DNA from: Eubacterium sp.
GTDB taxonomy: Bacteria; Bacillota; Clostridia; Lachnospirales; Lachnospiraceae
DNA length: 64,000 bases
Direction of reading: 5' to 3'
Assembly (NCBI GenBank): GCA_017938215.1
Contig: JAGBBZ010000020.1
Location: 19,535-83,534, forward strand
Shown: positions 34,146 to 42,573 of the stretch, in pieces
Numbering within the stretch: position 1 is the stretch's first letter
Layout of the letters: every line of letters begins with the position of its first letter
Position numbers and translations under genes: made by a program
Notes under the pieces: generated by a model
Databases searched by the model: none
Told to the model about the DNA's origin: nothing
What the model saw: the letters and a program-made list of their open reading frames with translations, nothing else

Positions 34146-35594
34146 ATGATCGGACAAATCAAGAGATTATACAAAAATAAAATAATAACAATTAGAACCT
34201 CTCCAATATATAAGCGTTTTGTAGGAATTGCGTTAGGAGAAGTTTTATTGGGCTGTATGGGAATTATACTTTTACAAAACCATCCGGGTCGTGTGCTATC
34301 ACATATCGTTCTATTAATAGGTCTTTTTATGACCTTGATAGTCATAGGGATAGAATGTATTCAAAATGGTGTTCTTATGATTAAAAAGATTAGATCGTAT
34401 AACGAGCAGAAAGCCTATTCGATAAGAAATGAAGAAAAGCGAAAGAGAAGGATAAAGAAGCGTAGACAAGGCCAAACAAAGATTCGAGTAGGTTTCTATT
34501 GTGATGGAGGGCAGTTCTGGAGTACTTTCTCTGATTTGTATGATCTTTTGGTTGAAGACCCTAGATTCGAGACAGTTGTCATTGCTACTCCTGAGATGCA
34601 TCAAAATAAAATTTATCACTATAATGCGATTGAGTTTCTTGATAGCAGAAAAATTCCATACATTAAGGCATGGGAGAACAATCGTTGGTTGGATATAAAC
34701 AAATTGGACTTGCACTATGTCTTTTACAATCGGCATTATTTGAGTCGTCAGCCCCGAAAAGTGTCATTTAAACGTGTTAGAAAGCATAGTAAAATATGCT
34801 ATATTCCATATGCAACCTGTCCGCAAAATGGAGAAGTGCAGGATACGCTTTGCCGATTTGATGAACTGCGAGGATTTGATTATTTGTTTTCTGAAAACGA
34901 ACTTATGACACAGATATATGAGAGTTACAAACAGAAATTTCCCAATGCGGGTACAACTATTGCAACGGTAGGAAGTCCAAAGTTTGTATATGCGTTGGCA
35001 AATACAACCAAAGGAAGCACGCATGAAAAAAAATACGTACAGTCAGTGTTGTACACGCCGAGATGGTGTTTCAGTGAAGGGACTAGTTCATTTCTTGAAT
35101 TAAAAGATTTCTTTTTTGATATGGCAAAGAACAATAAAAATATTGAGTATATTTTCCGTCCCCATCCGTTGATGAAGCAGACCTTGGATGAAACTTTTGG
35201 GGAAGAGTTTTGGCAGGAATTCTTGGGAGAATTCGATAAATACGAGAATGCAGAGGTGGATCTAAAAACAGATTATATGGATAGCTTCTCAAGAGCATCG
35301 GTACTGGTATCCGATATAAGTACCATGATGTTTGAGTTTTCGGTAACGGAAAAGCCGGTAATTTATCTGTATAAAGCGGATAAGTTAAATGAGTTTGGCA
35401 GAGAAGCCGCGAAAGGTTATTACTATTGCTATTCGGCTGAAGATGTTGACGAAACATTAAAGAATATAAGGGAAGGAAATGATCCTTGTAAAGAGTTGCG
35501 TAGAAAGATTTCACAAGAATTATATTGCAACGGGAATGCTTCTGTGGTAGAGAAAATTAGAAGTATACTTTTAGAGGATTTTGAAGAAAGGTAG
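34146..35594 (+). CDS. TagF-like CDP-glycerol glycerophosphotransferase-family protein, membrane-anchored
   Basis: A 482-residue protein with two N-terminal membrane helices (about 25-46 and 55-77), a strongly basic stretch ('RKRRIKKRRQGQTK', about 98-111) and a GT-B domain of the CDP-glycerol glycerophosphotransferase family. Recognisable are 'VGFYCDGGQFWSTFSDLYDLL', 'YIFRPHPLMKQ' (RPHP motif) and 'LVSDISTMMFEFSVTEKPVIYLY', the CDP-binding segment of TagF/TagB. Such enzymes move a phospho-polyol from a CDP carrier. No CDP-glycerol synthase is in the window, but the next gene makes a CMP-activated phosphonate, so this may be the phosphonate transferase (inference). Stop at 35594 lies 7 nt before the next ATG. 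Confidence 0.8.
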   Translation: MIGQIKRLYKNKIITIRTSPIYKRFVGIALGEVLLGCMGIILLQNHPGRVLSHIVLLIGLFMTLIVIGIECIQNGVLMIKKIRSYNEQKAYSIRNEEKRKRRIKKRRQGQTKIRVGFYCDGGQFWSTFSDLYDLLVEDPRFETVVIATPEMHQNKIYHYNAIEFLDSRKIPYIKAWENNRWLDINKLDLHYVFYNRHYLSRQPRKVSFKRVRKHSKICYIPYATCPQNGEVQDTLCRFDELRGFDYLFSENELMTQIYESYKQKFPNAGTTIATVGSPKFVYALANTTKGSTHEKKYVQSVLYTPRWCFSEGTSSFLELKDFFFDMAKNNKNIEYIFRPHPLMKQTLDETFGEEFWQEFLGEFDKYENAEVDLKTDYMDSFSRASVLVSDISTMMFEFSVTEKPVIYLYKADKLNEFGREAAKGYYYCYSAEDVDETLKNIREGNDPCKELRRKISQELYCNGNASVVEKIRSILLEDFEER

Positions 35595-35601
35595 GAAAAA
35601 T

Positions 35602-37611
35602 ATGAAAGCGTTGATACTAAATTCAGGAATGGGAAGTCGAATGGGAGTTCTCACAAGTGAACACCCCAAATGTATGACAGAAGTAGATTCCAAGGATACA
35701 ATTTTATCAAGACAATTGAAAATGATTGCAGAAGCGGGCATTCAAGAGGTTGTTATGACAACGGGTGCTTTTGACAGTGTTTTGGTAAAATATTGTAACA
35801 GTCTAGAAATTCCAGTAAATATTACGTTTGTAAAAAATCCAGAGTATAAAACTACAAATTATATTTATTCCATTTATTGCGCGCGTGAATATTTGGATGA
35901 CGATATCTTACTTATGCACGGAGATTTAGTATATGAAAATCAGGTGCTTGATACTGTTTTGGAGAAAGAAGAAAGTTGTATGGTGGTAAGTAGTACCTTG
36001 CCATTGCCGGAAAAAGATTTTAAGGCTGTTGTTCAAGATGGGAAGCTTACATGTGTAGGAATTGATTGCTTTAATAGTGCCATGGCAGCGCAACCATTAT
36101 ATAAGTTGCAACGTACCCAGTGGAATACATGGTTAGACCAGATTGTGGCATTTTGTGAGAGTGGAAAAAGAGATTGCTATGCAGAGAATGCGTTCAATGA
36201 GGTGTCAGCAGATTGTACGATTTATCCGTGTGATGTAAGGGACATGCTTTGTGCAGAAATTGATAATCAAGAGGATTTGGCGGTGGTATCGTCTCGTTTG
36301 GAGGAAGTAGAACGAAGAACGGTATATATGTGTTTTTCTACGGATATGCTACATAGTGGACATATATCACTAATTAAAAAAGCAAAAAAGCTTGGAAAAT
36401 TGATTATTGGTGTCATGTCAGATGATGTAGTGGCTAGCTATAAGAGATTTCCGATGATGCAATATGCAGAGAGAAAGGCTATGTTTGAAAGTTTAGCCGG
36501 AGTTCATATGGTAGTGGAGCAAGATACATTAAGTTATAAAAAGAACATAGAAAAGTATCAGCCTACGTATGTTGTTCATGGTGATGATTGGAAGCAAGGA
36601 GTTCAGAAGAATGTTCGTGACGAAGTGGTTTCGTTGCTTGCGTCTTACGGAGGCATTCTTGTCGAATATCCATACACGTATAAAGAAAATTTGGCAGATA
36701 TTGATAAAATGGCTCGTGCAGAATTATCAACACCAGATATGCGAAGAAAACGTTTGAGACAGGTATTGAATATGAAAGGAACCATCACAGCGATGGAGGC
36801 ACATAGTGGACTGACCGGATTGATTGTAGAGAATACCATGGTAGAAGAAAAAGGTGGTGTTCGTCAGTTTGATGCTATGTGGGTAAGTTCTTTGTGTGAT
36901 TCGACGGCAAAGGGAAAGCCTGATATCGAACTTGTAGATATGACATCGAGATTTAAGACGATTGATGAAATATGCGAGGTTACGACGAAGCCGATTATTT
37001 TTGATGGGGATACGGGTGGAATAACGGAACATTTTGTATATACTGTTCGTACGTTAGAGCGTATGGGTGTATCAATGATTATTATTGAAGATAAAACAGG
37101 CTTAAAGAAAAATTCTTTGTTTGGCACGGAGGTTGCACAAACTCAGGCGAGCATAGAAGAATTTTCTGAAAAGATCTCTGCTGGCAAAAGAGCACAGAAG
37201 ACAAAAGAATTTATGATTTGTGCTAGAATTGAAAGCTTGATTTTGGAGCAGGGAATGGAAGATGCTGTGACCAGAGCGTTTGCATTTGCAAAGGCGGGTG
37301 CGGATGCGATTATGATTCACAGTAGAAGAAAGGAACCAGATGAGATTTTTGAGTTTGTTGAGAGATTTCGGAAAGAAGATAAGGTTACGCCGATTGTAGT
37401 TGTTCCTACATCCTTCAATACTGTGACAGAGGAAGAATTTAAGCAAAGAGGTGTAAATATTATTATTTATGCAAATCAATTGACTAGAACAGGATTTCCG
37501 GCTATGCAAAATGCAGCTAGAATGATCTTGGAGAATCATCGGGCGAAAGAATGTGATGATATGTGCATGCCTTTTAAGGATATTATTCGCTTGATCCCAG
37601 AAGAAATGTAA
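35602..37611 (+). CDS. Three-domain fusion: LicC-like nucleotidyltransferase, TagD/Fom1-like cytidylyltransferase and PEP phosphomutase
   Basis: A 669-residue fusion. About 1-225: nucleotidyltransferase of LicC/RfbA fold ('ALILNSGMGSRMGVLTSEHPKCM'). About 238-370: cytidylyltransferase with the HxGH motif at 251-254 (HSGH) and 'MMQYAERKAMFESL'. About 385-669: PEP phosphomutase with D468-G-D470 for Mg and the hallmark E496-D497-K498...K503-N504-S505 ('EDKTGLKKNS') that separates PepM from other lyases of the family. PepM makes phosphonopyruvate from PEP. In Fom1 of fosfomycin producers a cytidylyltransferase fused to PepM activates 2-hydroxyethylphosphonate with CMP. The extra LicC domain is unusual. 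ATG 35602 follows GAAAGGTAGG. It is followed by the reductase and the decarboxylase of the same pathway. Confidence 0.88.
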   Translation: MKALILNSGMGSRMGVLTSEHPKCMTEVDSKDTILSRQLKMIAEAGIQEVVMTTGAFDSVLVKYCNSLEIPVNITFVKNPEYKTTNYIYSIYCAREYLDDDILLMHGDLVYENQVLDTVLEKEESCMVVSSTLPLPEKDFKAVVQDGKLTCVGIDCFNSAMAAQPLYKLQRTQWNTWLDQIVAFCESGKRDCYAENAFNEVSADCTIYPCDVRDMLCAEIDNQEDLAVVSSRLEEVERRTVYMCFSTDMLHSGHISLIKKAKKLGKLIIGVMSDDVVASYKRFPMMQYAERKAMFESLAGVHMVVEQDTLSYKKNIEKYQPTYVVHGDDWKQGVQKNVRDEVVSLLASYGGILVEYPYTYKENLADIDKMARAELSTPDMRRKRLRQVLNMKGTITAMEAHSGLTGLIVENTMVEEKGGVRQFDAMWVSSLCDSTAKGKPDIELVDMTSRFKTIDEICEVTTKPIIFDGDTGGITEHFVYTVRTLERMGVSMIIIEDKTGLKKNSLFGTEVAQTQASIEEFSEKISAGKRAQKTKEFMICARIESLILEQGMEDAVTRAFAFAKAGADAIMIHSRRKEPDEIFEFVERFRKEDKVTPIVVVPTSFNTVTEEEFKQRGVNIIIYANQLTRTGFPAMQNAARMILENHRAKECDDMCMPFKDIIRLIPEEM

Positions 37612-37656
37612 AGTTGTTATAAAGTGGCATGGTATAAAATAGGAGGCGTGGTTAGC

Positions 37657-38739
37657 GTGAGTCAGAGAATTATTGAGTTAAGTGATGATTACAAAGAATT
37701 GGATCCATATCTTCAAGATGATGTCATGTTAGTGTGTGATGATTCTCTTTCGTTTTTGCGTATAAAGGAAAAAGTGAAGGAGCTTAAAGTTGTCTTTAGT
37801 GATGTTGAGCCAAACCCAGATTATGCAACGGTTGAGAGAGGTGTGCAGCTCTTTCGAAAAAGTGGTTGCAAAAAGATTCTTGCGATTGGGGGAGGGAGTA
37901 CAATCGATGTTGCAAAATGCATAAAATTGTATTCAAACATGGACGATGATAAGAATTATTTGCATCAGAAGATTGTACAAAATGATGTTGCATTGTATGC
38001 AATTCCGACAACAGCAGGAACGGGATCAGAAGCAACCCAATATGCGGTTATTTATTATAAAGGTGAAAAGCAGTCCGTTACACATGAAGACTGTATTCCA
38101 AGTGTCGTTTTTTTTGATCCTTCTGTGTTAGAGACGCTACCAGATTATCAAAAGAAGGCAACAATGTTTGATGCTTTATGCCATGCGACAGAATCCTATT
38201 GGTCCGTGAATTCCACACAGGAAAGTAGGGATTATTCGCGACAAGCAATTGAGATTATTTTACAGAATAAAGATGCTTATATGAAAGGCGATAAAACATC
38301 CTTTGTAAATATGTTGCAAGCAGCATATTATGCGGGAAAAGCGATTAATATATCCCAGACTACAGCTGGACATGCTATGTGTTACAAATTAACATCTTTG
38401 TACGGCATTGCGCATGGACATGCAGCAGCTCTTTGCGTATCTGTATTATGGCCATTTATGATAGAAAATATGGAGCGTACCATTGATCCAAGAGGCAAAA
38501 AGCATTTGAAAAATATTTTTGAACAGTTAGCGCAAAGCTACAATTGTACTACTGTTGAAGAGGCAGTCAATGTGTTTGTCGGATTGGTGAGGGAGATGGG
38601 ATTATGTGCACCCGACATTCCAGAGAAGGATTGTTCTGTTTTGTGTGAATCTGTAAATCCGGTACGATTGAAGAATCATCCGATTCAGTTGGACGATTCG
38701 TGTATCTATGATTTGTACTGTGAGATTAGGAATTTGTAA
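37657..38739 (+). CDS. Phosphonoacetaldehyde reductase (iron-containing alcohol dehydrogenase family)
   Basis: A 360-residue group III Fe-dependent alcohol dehydrogenase with 'ILAIGGGSTIDVAKCIKLY' (NAD-binding), 'AIPTTAGTGSEATQYAV', 'FDALCHATESYWS' and 'GHAMCYKLTSLYGIAHGHAAAL' carrying metal-binding histidines. Between PepM and phosphonopyruvate decarboxylase, it most likely reduces phosphonoacetaldehyde to 2-hydroxyethylphosphonate, like FomC/PhpC. No AEP transaminase is present, so the end product is the hydroxy rather than the amino compound. Start is GTG 37657, 10 nt after AGGAGG (37641-37646); the longer GTG at 37624 would place that site inside the gene. Confidence 0.85.
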   Translation: MSQRIIELSDDYKELDPYLQDDVMLVCDDSLSFLRIKEKVKELKVVFSDVEPNPDYATVERGVQLFRKSGCKKILAIGGGSTIDVAKCIKLYSNMDDDKNYLHQKIVQNDVALYAIPTTAGTGSEATQYAVIYYKGEKQSVTHEDCIPSVVFFDPSVLETLPDYQKKATMFDALCHATESYWSVNSTQESRDYSRQAIEIILQNKDAYMKGDKTSFVNMLQAAYYAGKAINISQTTAGHAMCYKLTSLYGIAHGHAAALCVSVLWPFMIENMERTIDPRGKKHLKNIFEQLAQSYNCTTVEEAVNVFVGLVREMGLCAPDIPEKDCSVLCESVNPVRLKNHPIQLDDSCIYDLYCEIRNL

Positions 38740-38750
38740 GGAGAGAGAAA

Positions 38751-39872
38751 ATGCAGGTAGAAAAGTTAGTAGAAATAATAGGATCGGATTTTTATACAGG
38801 AGTTCCGGATTCGCAATTAAAGTCTTTGTGTGATTATTTAATGAGCCGATACGGAATTGATCAAAAGCATCATGTGATTGCAGCAAATGAAGGAAACTGT
38901 GTAGCTCTTGCTGCAGGCTATAATTTGGCGACAGGAAAGATACCTGTAGTATATATGCAAAATAGTGGACAGGGAAATGTGATTAATCCGGTAGCATCCT
39001 TACTGAATGATAAAGTGTATTCGATTCCTATGATCTTTATCATTGGGTGGAGAGGAGAGCCGGGCACAAAGGATGAGCCACAGCATATCTATCAGGGTGA
39101 AATTACCGTTGAATTGATGAAATTGATGGGGATTGATACCTTTGTTATTGGATCGGATACAAAAGAAGAAGAAGTAATTGCTGCCATGCAGATATTTGAA
39201 AAAAAATTGGCCGAAGGAAAAAATGTAGCATTTATTATTCGGAAGGGTGCGTTGGAGTATTCTGGAAAAACAGTCTATAAAAATGAGAATACAATGCGCA
39301 GAGAAGATATCATAGAACACATTGTAGCACAAACAGATAAAGATCCGATTGTATCTACAACAGGAAAAGCAAGTCGGGAATTATTTGAGATTCGCGAAAA
39401 AAATGAACAGGGACATCAGTATGACTTTTTGACAGTAGGTTCTATGGGGCATAGTTCTTCTATAGCATTAGGAATTGCATTTCATAAAATAGGAAATAAA
39501 GTTTGGTGCATTGATGGCGATGGTGCGGCATTAATGCATATGGGATCAATGGCAGTGATTGGCGCCAATAAACCTGCAAATATGGTGCATGTGATCATTA
39601 ATAATGGTGCGCATGAGACGGTGGGTGGCATGCCGACGGTAGGGGCTACTGTGAATTTTGTGGATATTGCAAAAGCGTGTGGATATCCGAATGCCGTTTG
39701 CGTAAGTACAATGGAGGAGTTGGATGCGCAATTATGCAAGGCGAAAGCTAGTGATTCGTTATATCTGATCGAAGTTAAGTGTTCGATTGGAGCAAGAGAG
39801 GATCTGGGAAGACCTACCACTACTGCGATAGAAAACAAGCAAATGTTTATGAACTACCTAAGAGAAATATAA
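38751..39872 (+). CDS. aepY: Phosphonopyruvate decarboxylase
   Basis: A 373-residue thiamine-diphosphate enzyme that removes CO2 from phosphonopyruvate and so pulls the unfavourable PEP mutase reaction. The Pyr domain shows 'FYTGVPDSQLKSLCDYLM' and 'HVIAANEGNCVALAAGYNLATGK' (catalytic Glu); the PP domain shows 'TVGSMGHSSSIALGIAF', 'VWCIDGDGAALMHMGSMA' and 'INNGAHETVGGMPT' (the GDG...NN ThDP motif). The length fits the short AepY family rather than acetolactate synthases. ATG 38751 follows AAGGAGAGAG, 11 nt after the reductase stop. Last gene of the phosphonate unit. Confidence 0.95.
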   Translation: MQVEKLVEIIGSDFYTGVPDSQLKSLCDYLMSRYGIDQKHHVIAANEGNCVALAAGYNLATGKIPVVYMQNSGQGNVINPVASLLNDKVYSIPMIFIIGWRGEPGTKDEPQHIYQGEITVELMKLMGIDTFVIGSDTKEEEVIAAMQIFEKKLAEGKNVAFIIRKGALEYSGKTVYKNENTMRREDIIEHIVAQTDKDPIVSTTGKASRELFEIREKNEQGHQYDFLTVGSMGHSSSIALGIAFHKIGNKVWCIDGDGAALMHMGSMAVIGANKPANMVHVIINNGAHETVGGMPTVGATVNFVDIAKACGYPNAVCVSTMEELDAQLCKAKASDSLYLIEVKCSIGAREDLGRPTTTAIENKQMFMNYLREI

Positions 39873-40043
39873 GAGATATACAAATTTTTTTTATCTCAAT
39901 ATTCGTGTATATGGGAAAACGATGCGGCAATCTGGTTGATGATGTAGTTTGAGTAATATGAATTCAACGATAGAACCTAGGAAGGAAAAACATGGCAAAA
40001 TTAGTATAATGGTGGACTATTATGAATGAAAAGAGGTGATGAC

Positions 40044-41747
40044 ATGGGGAGAACTGTCGGAATCGGAATACAGGATTTTGAAGATGTGATAAAGAATGAT
40101 TACTTTTATGTAGATAAGACTTCATTTATCAAGGAATTGTGGGAGAATGGGGATAGCGTAACGCTCATTACTCGTCCACGTCGTTTTGGTAAAACCTTGA
40201 ACATGAGCATGTTGAATCGCTTTTTTTCTCTTGAGTATGCAGGAAAGGGAGAGGTATTTGAGGGGCTTTCTATCTGGCAGGAGGAGAAATATCGACAGTT
40301 GCAGGGAACATATCCAGTCATAAACCTTTCTTTTGCCAATGTAAAAGAGAAAAATTTTGAAGCTACTAAAGAAAAAATTTACCAATCAATCGTGAATTTG
40401 TATAGTAAATATAGTTTTTTGCAAGAGAGTGATGTGTTGACGGATATTGATAGAGGCATCTTTAAGCGCATATCGATGGATATGAAAGAAACCGATGCGA
40501 CATCGGCATTACACAATCTGTCTGATTATTTGTGTCGATATTATAATAAAAAAGTCATCATCCTTCTGGATGAATACGATACACCGATGCAGGAAGCCTA
40601 TGTGAATGGTTTTTGGGATGAACTGGTTGCATTTACTAGAAGTATGTTCAACGCCACGTTTAAAACCAATCCATATCTTGCAAAAGGAATCATGACAGGG
40701 ATTACTAGGGTGAGTAAAGAATCTATTTTTTCTGATTTAAATAATCTGGAAGTGGTGACTACGACATCCGATAAATATGCAACTGCTTTTGGGTTTACAG
40801 AAGAAGAAGTGTTTGCAGCGTTAGAGGAATGTGAGCTTGCGTCTGAAAAAGAAAGTGTAAAGAAGTGGTACGATGGATTCGTTTTTGGACATCAGGCAGA
40901 TATTTATAACCCGTGGTCAATTTTGAATTTCTTAGATAAAAAGAAGTATTCAACCTATTGGGCAAATACCAGCTCCAACAGTTTGGTGGGAAAGCTCATT
41001 CGAGAAGGTGGACACGGTGTAAAGATGTCATTTGAAACGCTTATGAGAGGAGAACACTTGCACTGTCCAATGGAAGAACAGATTGTTTATAATCAGTTGT
41101 GGCAGAAAGAGTCTGCAATCTGGAGTTTGATGCTTGCAAGTGGTTATCTCAAGGTACTTGAGTATGAAAAAATGGATGAGCTGGAGATCGATGGAAGTGT
41201 GCGGTATGAGGTGGCAGTAACCAATCGCGAAGTTCGATATATGTTTTCTGGTATGATAAGTGACTGGTTCAGCCCAGCAGAGGATGATTATAATGATTTT
41301 ATCAAGGCAATGCTTACGCAGAATGTGGATGCCATGAATGTTTATATGAACCGCATTGCGCGAACGCTTTTTAGTTACTTTGATACAGGAAAACATCCAG
41401 CAGGACAGGAACCAGAACGTTTTTACCATGGCTTTGTATTGGGGTTAATGGTGGATTTGCAACGAGAGTATATTGTCACATCGAATCGAGAAAGTGGATT
41501 TGGTAGATATGATGTAATGATTGAACCAAAGGATCCGAGCAAGAATCCAGCAGTGATTATCGAGTTTAAAGTACGAAATACCAGAAGAGAAGCGTCTTTG
41601 GAAGAGACGGTTGCAGTGGCACTTGCGCAGATTGAAGAAAAGCAGTATGCTACTTCGCTTCTTGCAAAAGGCGTCCCTGCGAATCGGATATACAAGTATG
41701 GATTTGCTTTTGAAGGAAAGAATGTATGGATTGAAAAAGCAGAGTGA
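40044..41747 (+). CDS. AAA-ATPase-like protein with C-terminal PD-(D/E)XK nuclease-type domain (DUF1703 group)
   Basis: A 567-residue protein common in Lachnospiraceae and Bacteroidetes. N-terminal P-loop-like region: 'FYVDKTSFIKELWENGDSVTLITRPRRFGKTLNMSML' (Walker A RPRRFGKT) and 'VIILLDEYDTPMQEAY' (Walker B). C-terminal about 480-567 has 'GFGRYDVMIEPKD...AVIIEFKV', the D...ExK pattern of PD-(D/E)XK nucleases, then the family end 'GVPANRIYKYGFAFEGKNVWI'. Function unknown; high copy number in host genomes suggests a mobile or defence-linked role. ATG 40044 with GAGGTGA upstream. It sits between the phosphonate operon and the converging glycan operon and is probably not part of either. Confidence 0.82.
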   Translation: MGRTVGIGIQDFEDVIKNDYFYVDKTSFIKELWENGDSVTLITRPRRFGKTLNMSMLNRFFSLEYAGKGEVFEGLSIWQEEKYRQLQGTYPVINLSFANVKEKNFEATKEKIYQSIVNLYSKYSFLQESDVLTDIDRGIFKRISMDMKETDATSALHNLSDYLCRYYNKKVIILLDEYDTPMQEAYVNGFWDELVAFTRSMFNATFKTNPYLAKGIMTGITRVSKESIFSDLNNLEVVTTTSDKYATAFGFTEEEVFAALEECELASEKESVKKWYDGFVFGHQADIYNPWSILNFLDKKKYSTYWANTSSNSLVGKLIREGGHGVKMSFETLMRGEHLHCPMEEQIVYNQLWQKESAIWSLMLASGYLKVLEYEKMDELEIDGSVRYEVAVTNREVRYMFSGMISDWFSPAEDDYNDFIKAMLTQNVDAMNVYMNRIARTLFSYFDTGKHPAGQEPERFYHGFVLGLMVDLQREYIVTSNRESGFGRYDVMIEPKDPSKNPAVIIEFKVRNTRREASLEETVAVALAQIEEKQYATSLLAKGVPANRIYKYGFAFEGKNVWIEKAE

Positions 41748-41770
41748 AATAGTTACATTATATAAAAGAA

Positions 41771-41805
41771 AAGGGGCATCTCAGTGAGATGCCTCTAAAA
41801 GGTTC
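41771..41805. terminator. Terminator between the AAA-like gene and the leftward glycan operon
   Basis: AGGGGCATCTC pairs with GAGATGCCTCT (41772-41796) around CAGT. Read leftward it is followed by CTTTTCTTTT, so it mainly ends the leftward operon. Confidence 0.75.
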
Positions 41806-42546
41806 CTATTTTACTCCTTCGATATATGCGTCGCATACTTCGTTTACTTCGCCAACCTTTTTGATGTCACCCTTGTGAATCCACACGGCATGATCACAGA
41901 GTTTTCGGACGGAATCAATGGAGTGAGATACGTAGAGAAGAGTAGTGCCGCCGCTAAGCATCTCGTCCATTCGTTGTAAGCATTTTTGCTGGAACTTAAA
42001 GTCACCCACCGCTAGAATCTCATCGACAATCAGGATATCTGGATCTACTAAAGTTGCAATGGCAAAGCCCAGACGAGCCCGCATACCAGAAGAAAAGTTT
42101 TTTAGTGGAGAATCTAAGAATTCCTGTAACTCGGAGAATTCCACGATTTCGTCAAAGTGAGCATCCAAAAACTTCTTACTATGACCAAGAACTGTACCAT
42201 TTAGGTAAATGTTCTCGCGAGCGGTAAGAGACATGTCAAAACCTGCACCAAGCTCAATTAGTGGGGAAACCACACCGCGCACCGTGATCTCACCTTTGTA
42301 AGGCTTGATAATTCCGCTTATCGCTTTTAATAAAGTGGATTTTCCGGAACCATTGGTACCCACCAGCGCCCAAGCTTCTCCTTTTCGAATTTGGAAATTG
42401 GCGCCCTTTACGGCTAAAAATTCTTGAAACATAAGCTCGCGCTTAATGAGTTTGATAAAGTATTCTTTTAAGTTATCTATTTTTTCTGTTGATTTATTAA
42501 AACGTATCGTGACGTTATTTACATCAATTACTACATTTTGATCCAT
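41806..42546 (-). CDS. ABC transporter ATP-binding protein for polysaccharide export (TagH/Wzt-like)
   Basis: A 246-residue ATPase with Walker A 'VGTNGSGKSTLLKAI', signature 'FSSGMRARLGFAIA', Walker B 'ILIVDEILAVGD' and H-loop 'YVSHSIDSV'. The sequence 'ELGAGFDMSLTARENIYLNGTVLG' is typical of TagH/RfbE/Wzt exporters of teichoic acid or O-antigen-type glycans. It lacks the C-terminal glycan-binding domain of some Wzt proteins. Start is the ATG at 42546 behind GAAAGGA. It is the last gene of the operon, just after its permease partner. Confidence 0.93.
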   Translation of the reverse strand: MDQNVVIDVNNVTIRFNKSTEKIDNLKEYFIKLIKRELMFQEFLAVKGANFQIRKGEAWALVGTNGSGKSTLLKAISGIIKPYKGEITVRGVVSPLIELGAGFDMSLTARENIYLNGTVLGHSKKFLDAHFDEIVEFSELQEFLDSPLKNFSSGMRARLGFAIATLVDPDILIVDEILAVGDFKFQQKCLQRMDEMLSGGTTLLYVSHSIDSVRKLCDHAVWIHKGDIKKVGEVNEVCDAYIEGVK

Positions 42547-42573
42547 TCTTTTTTCCTTTCTCAGCAATCCGAA

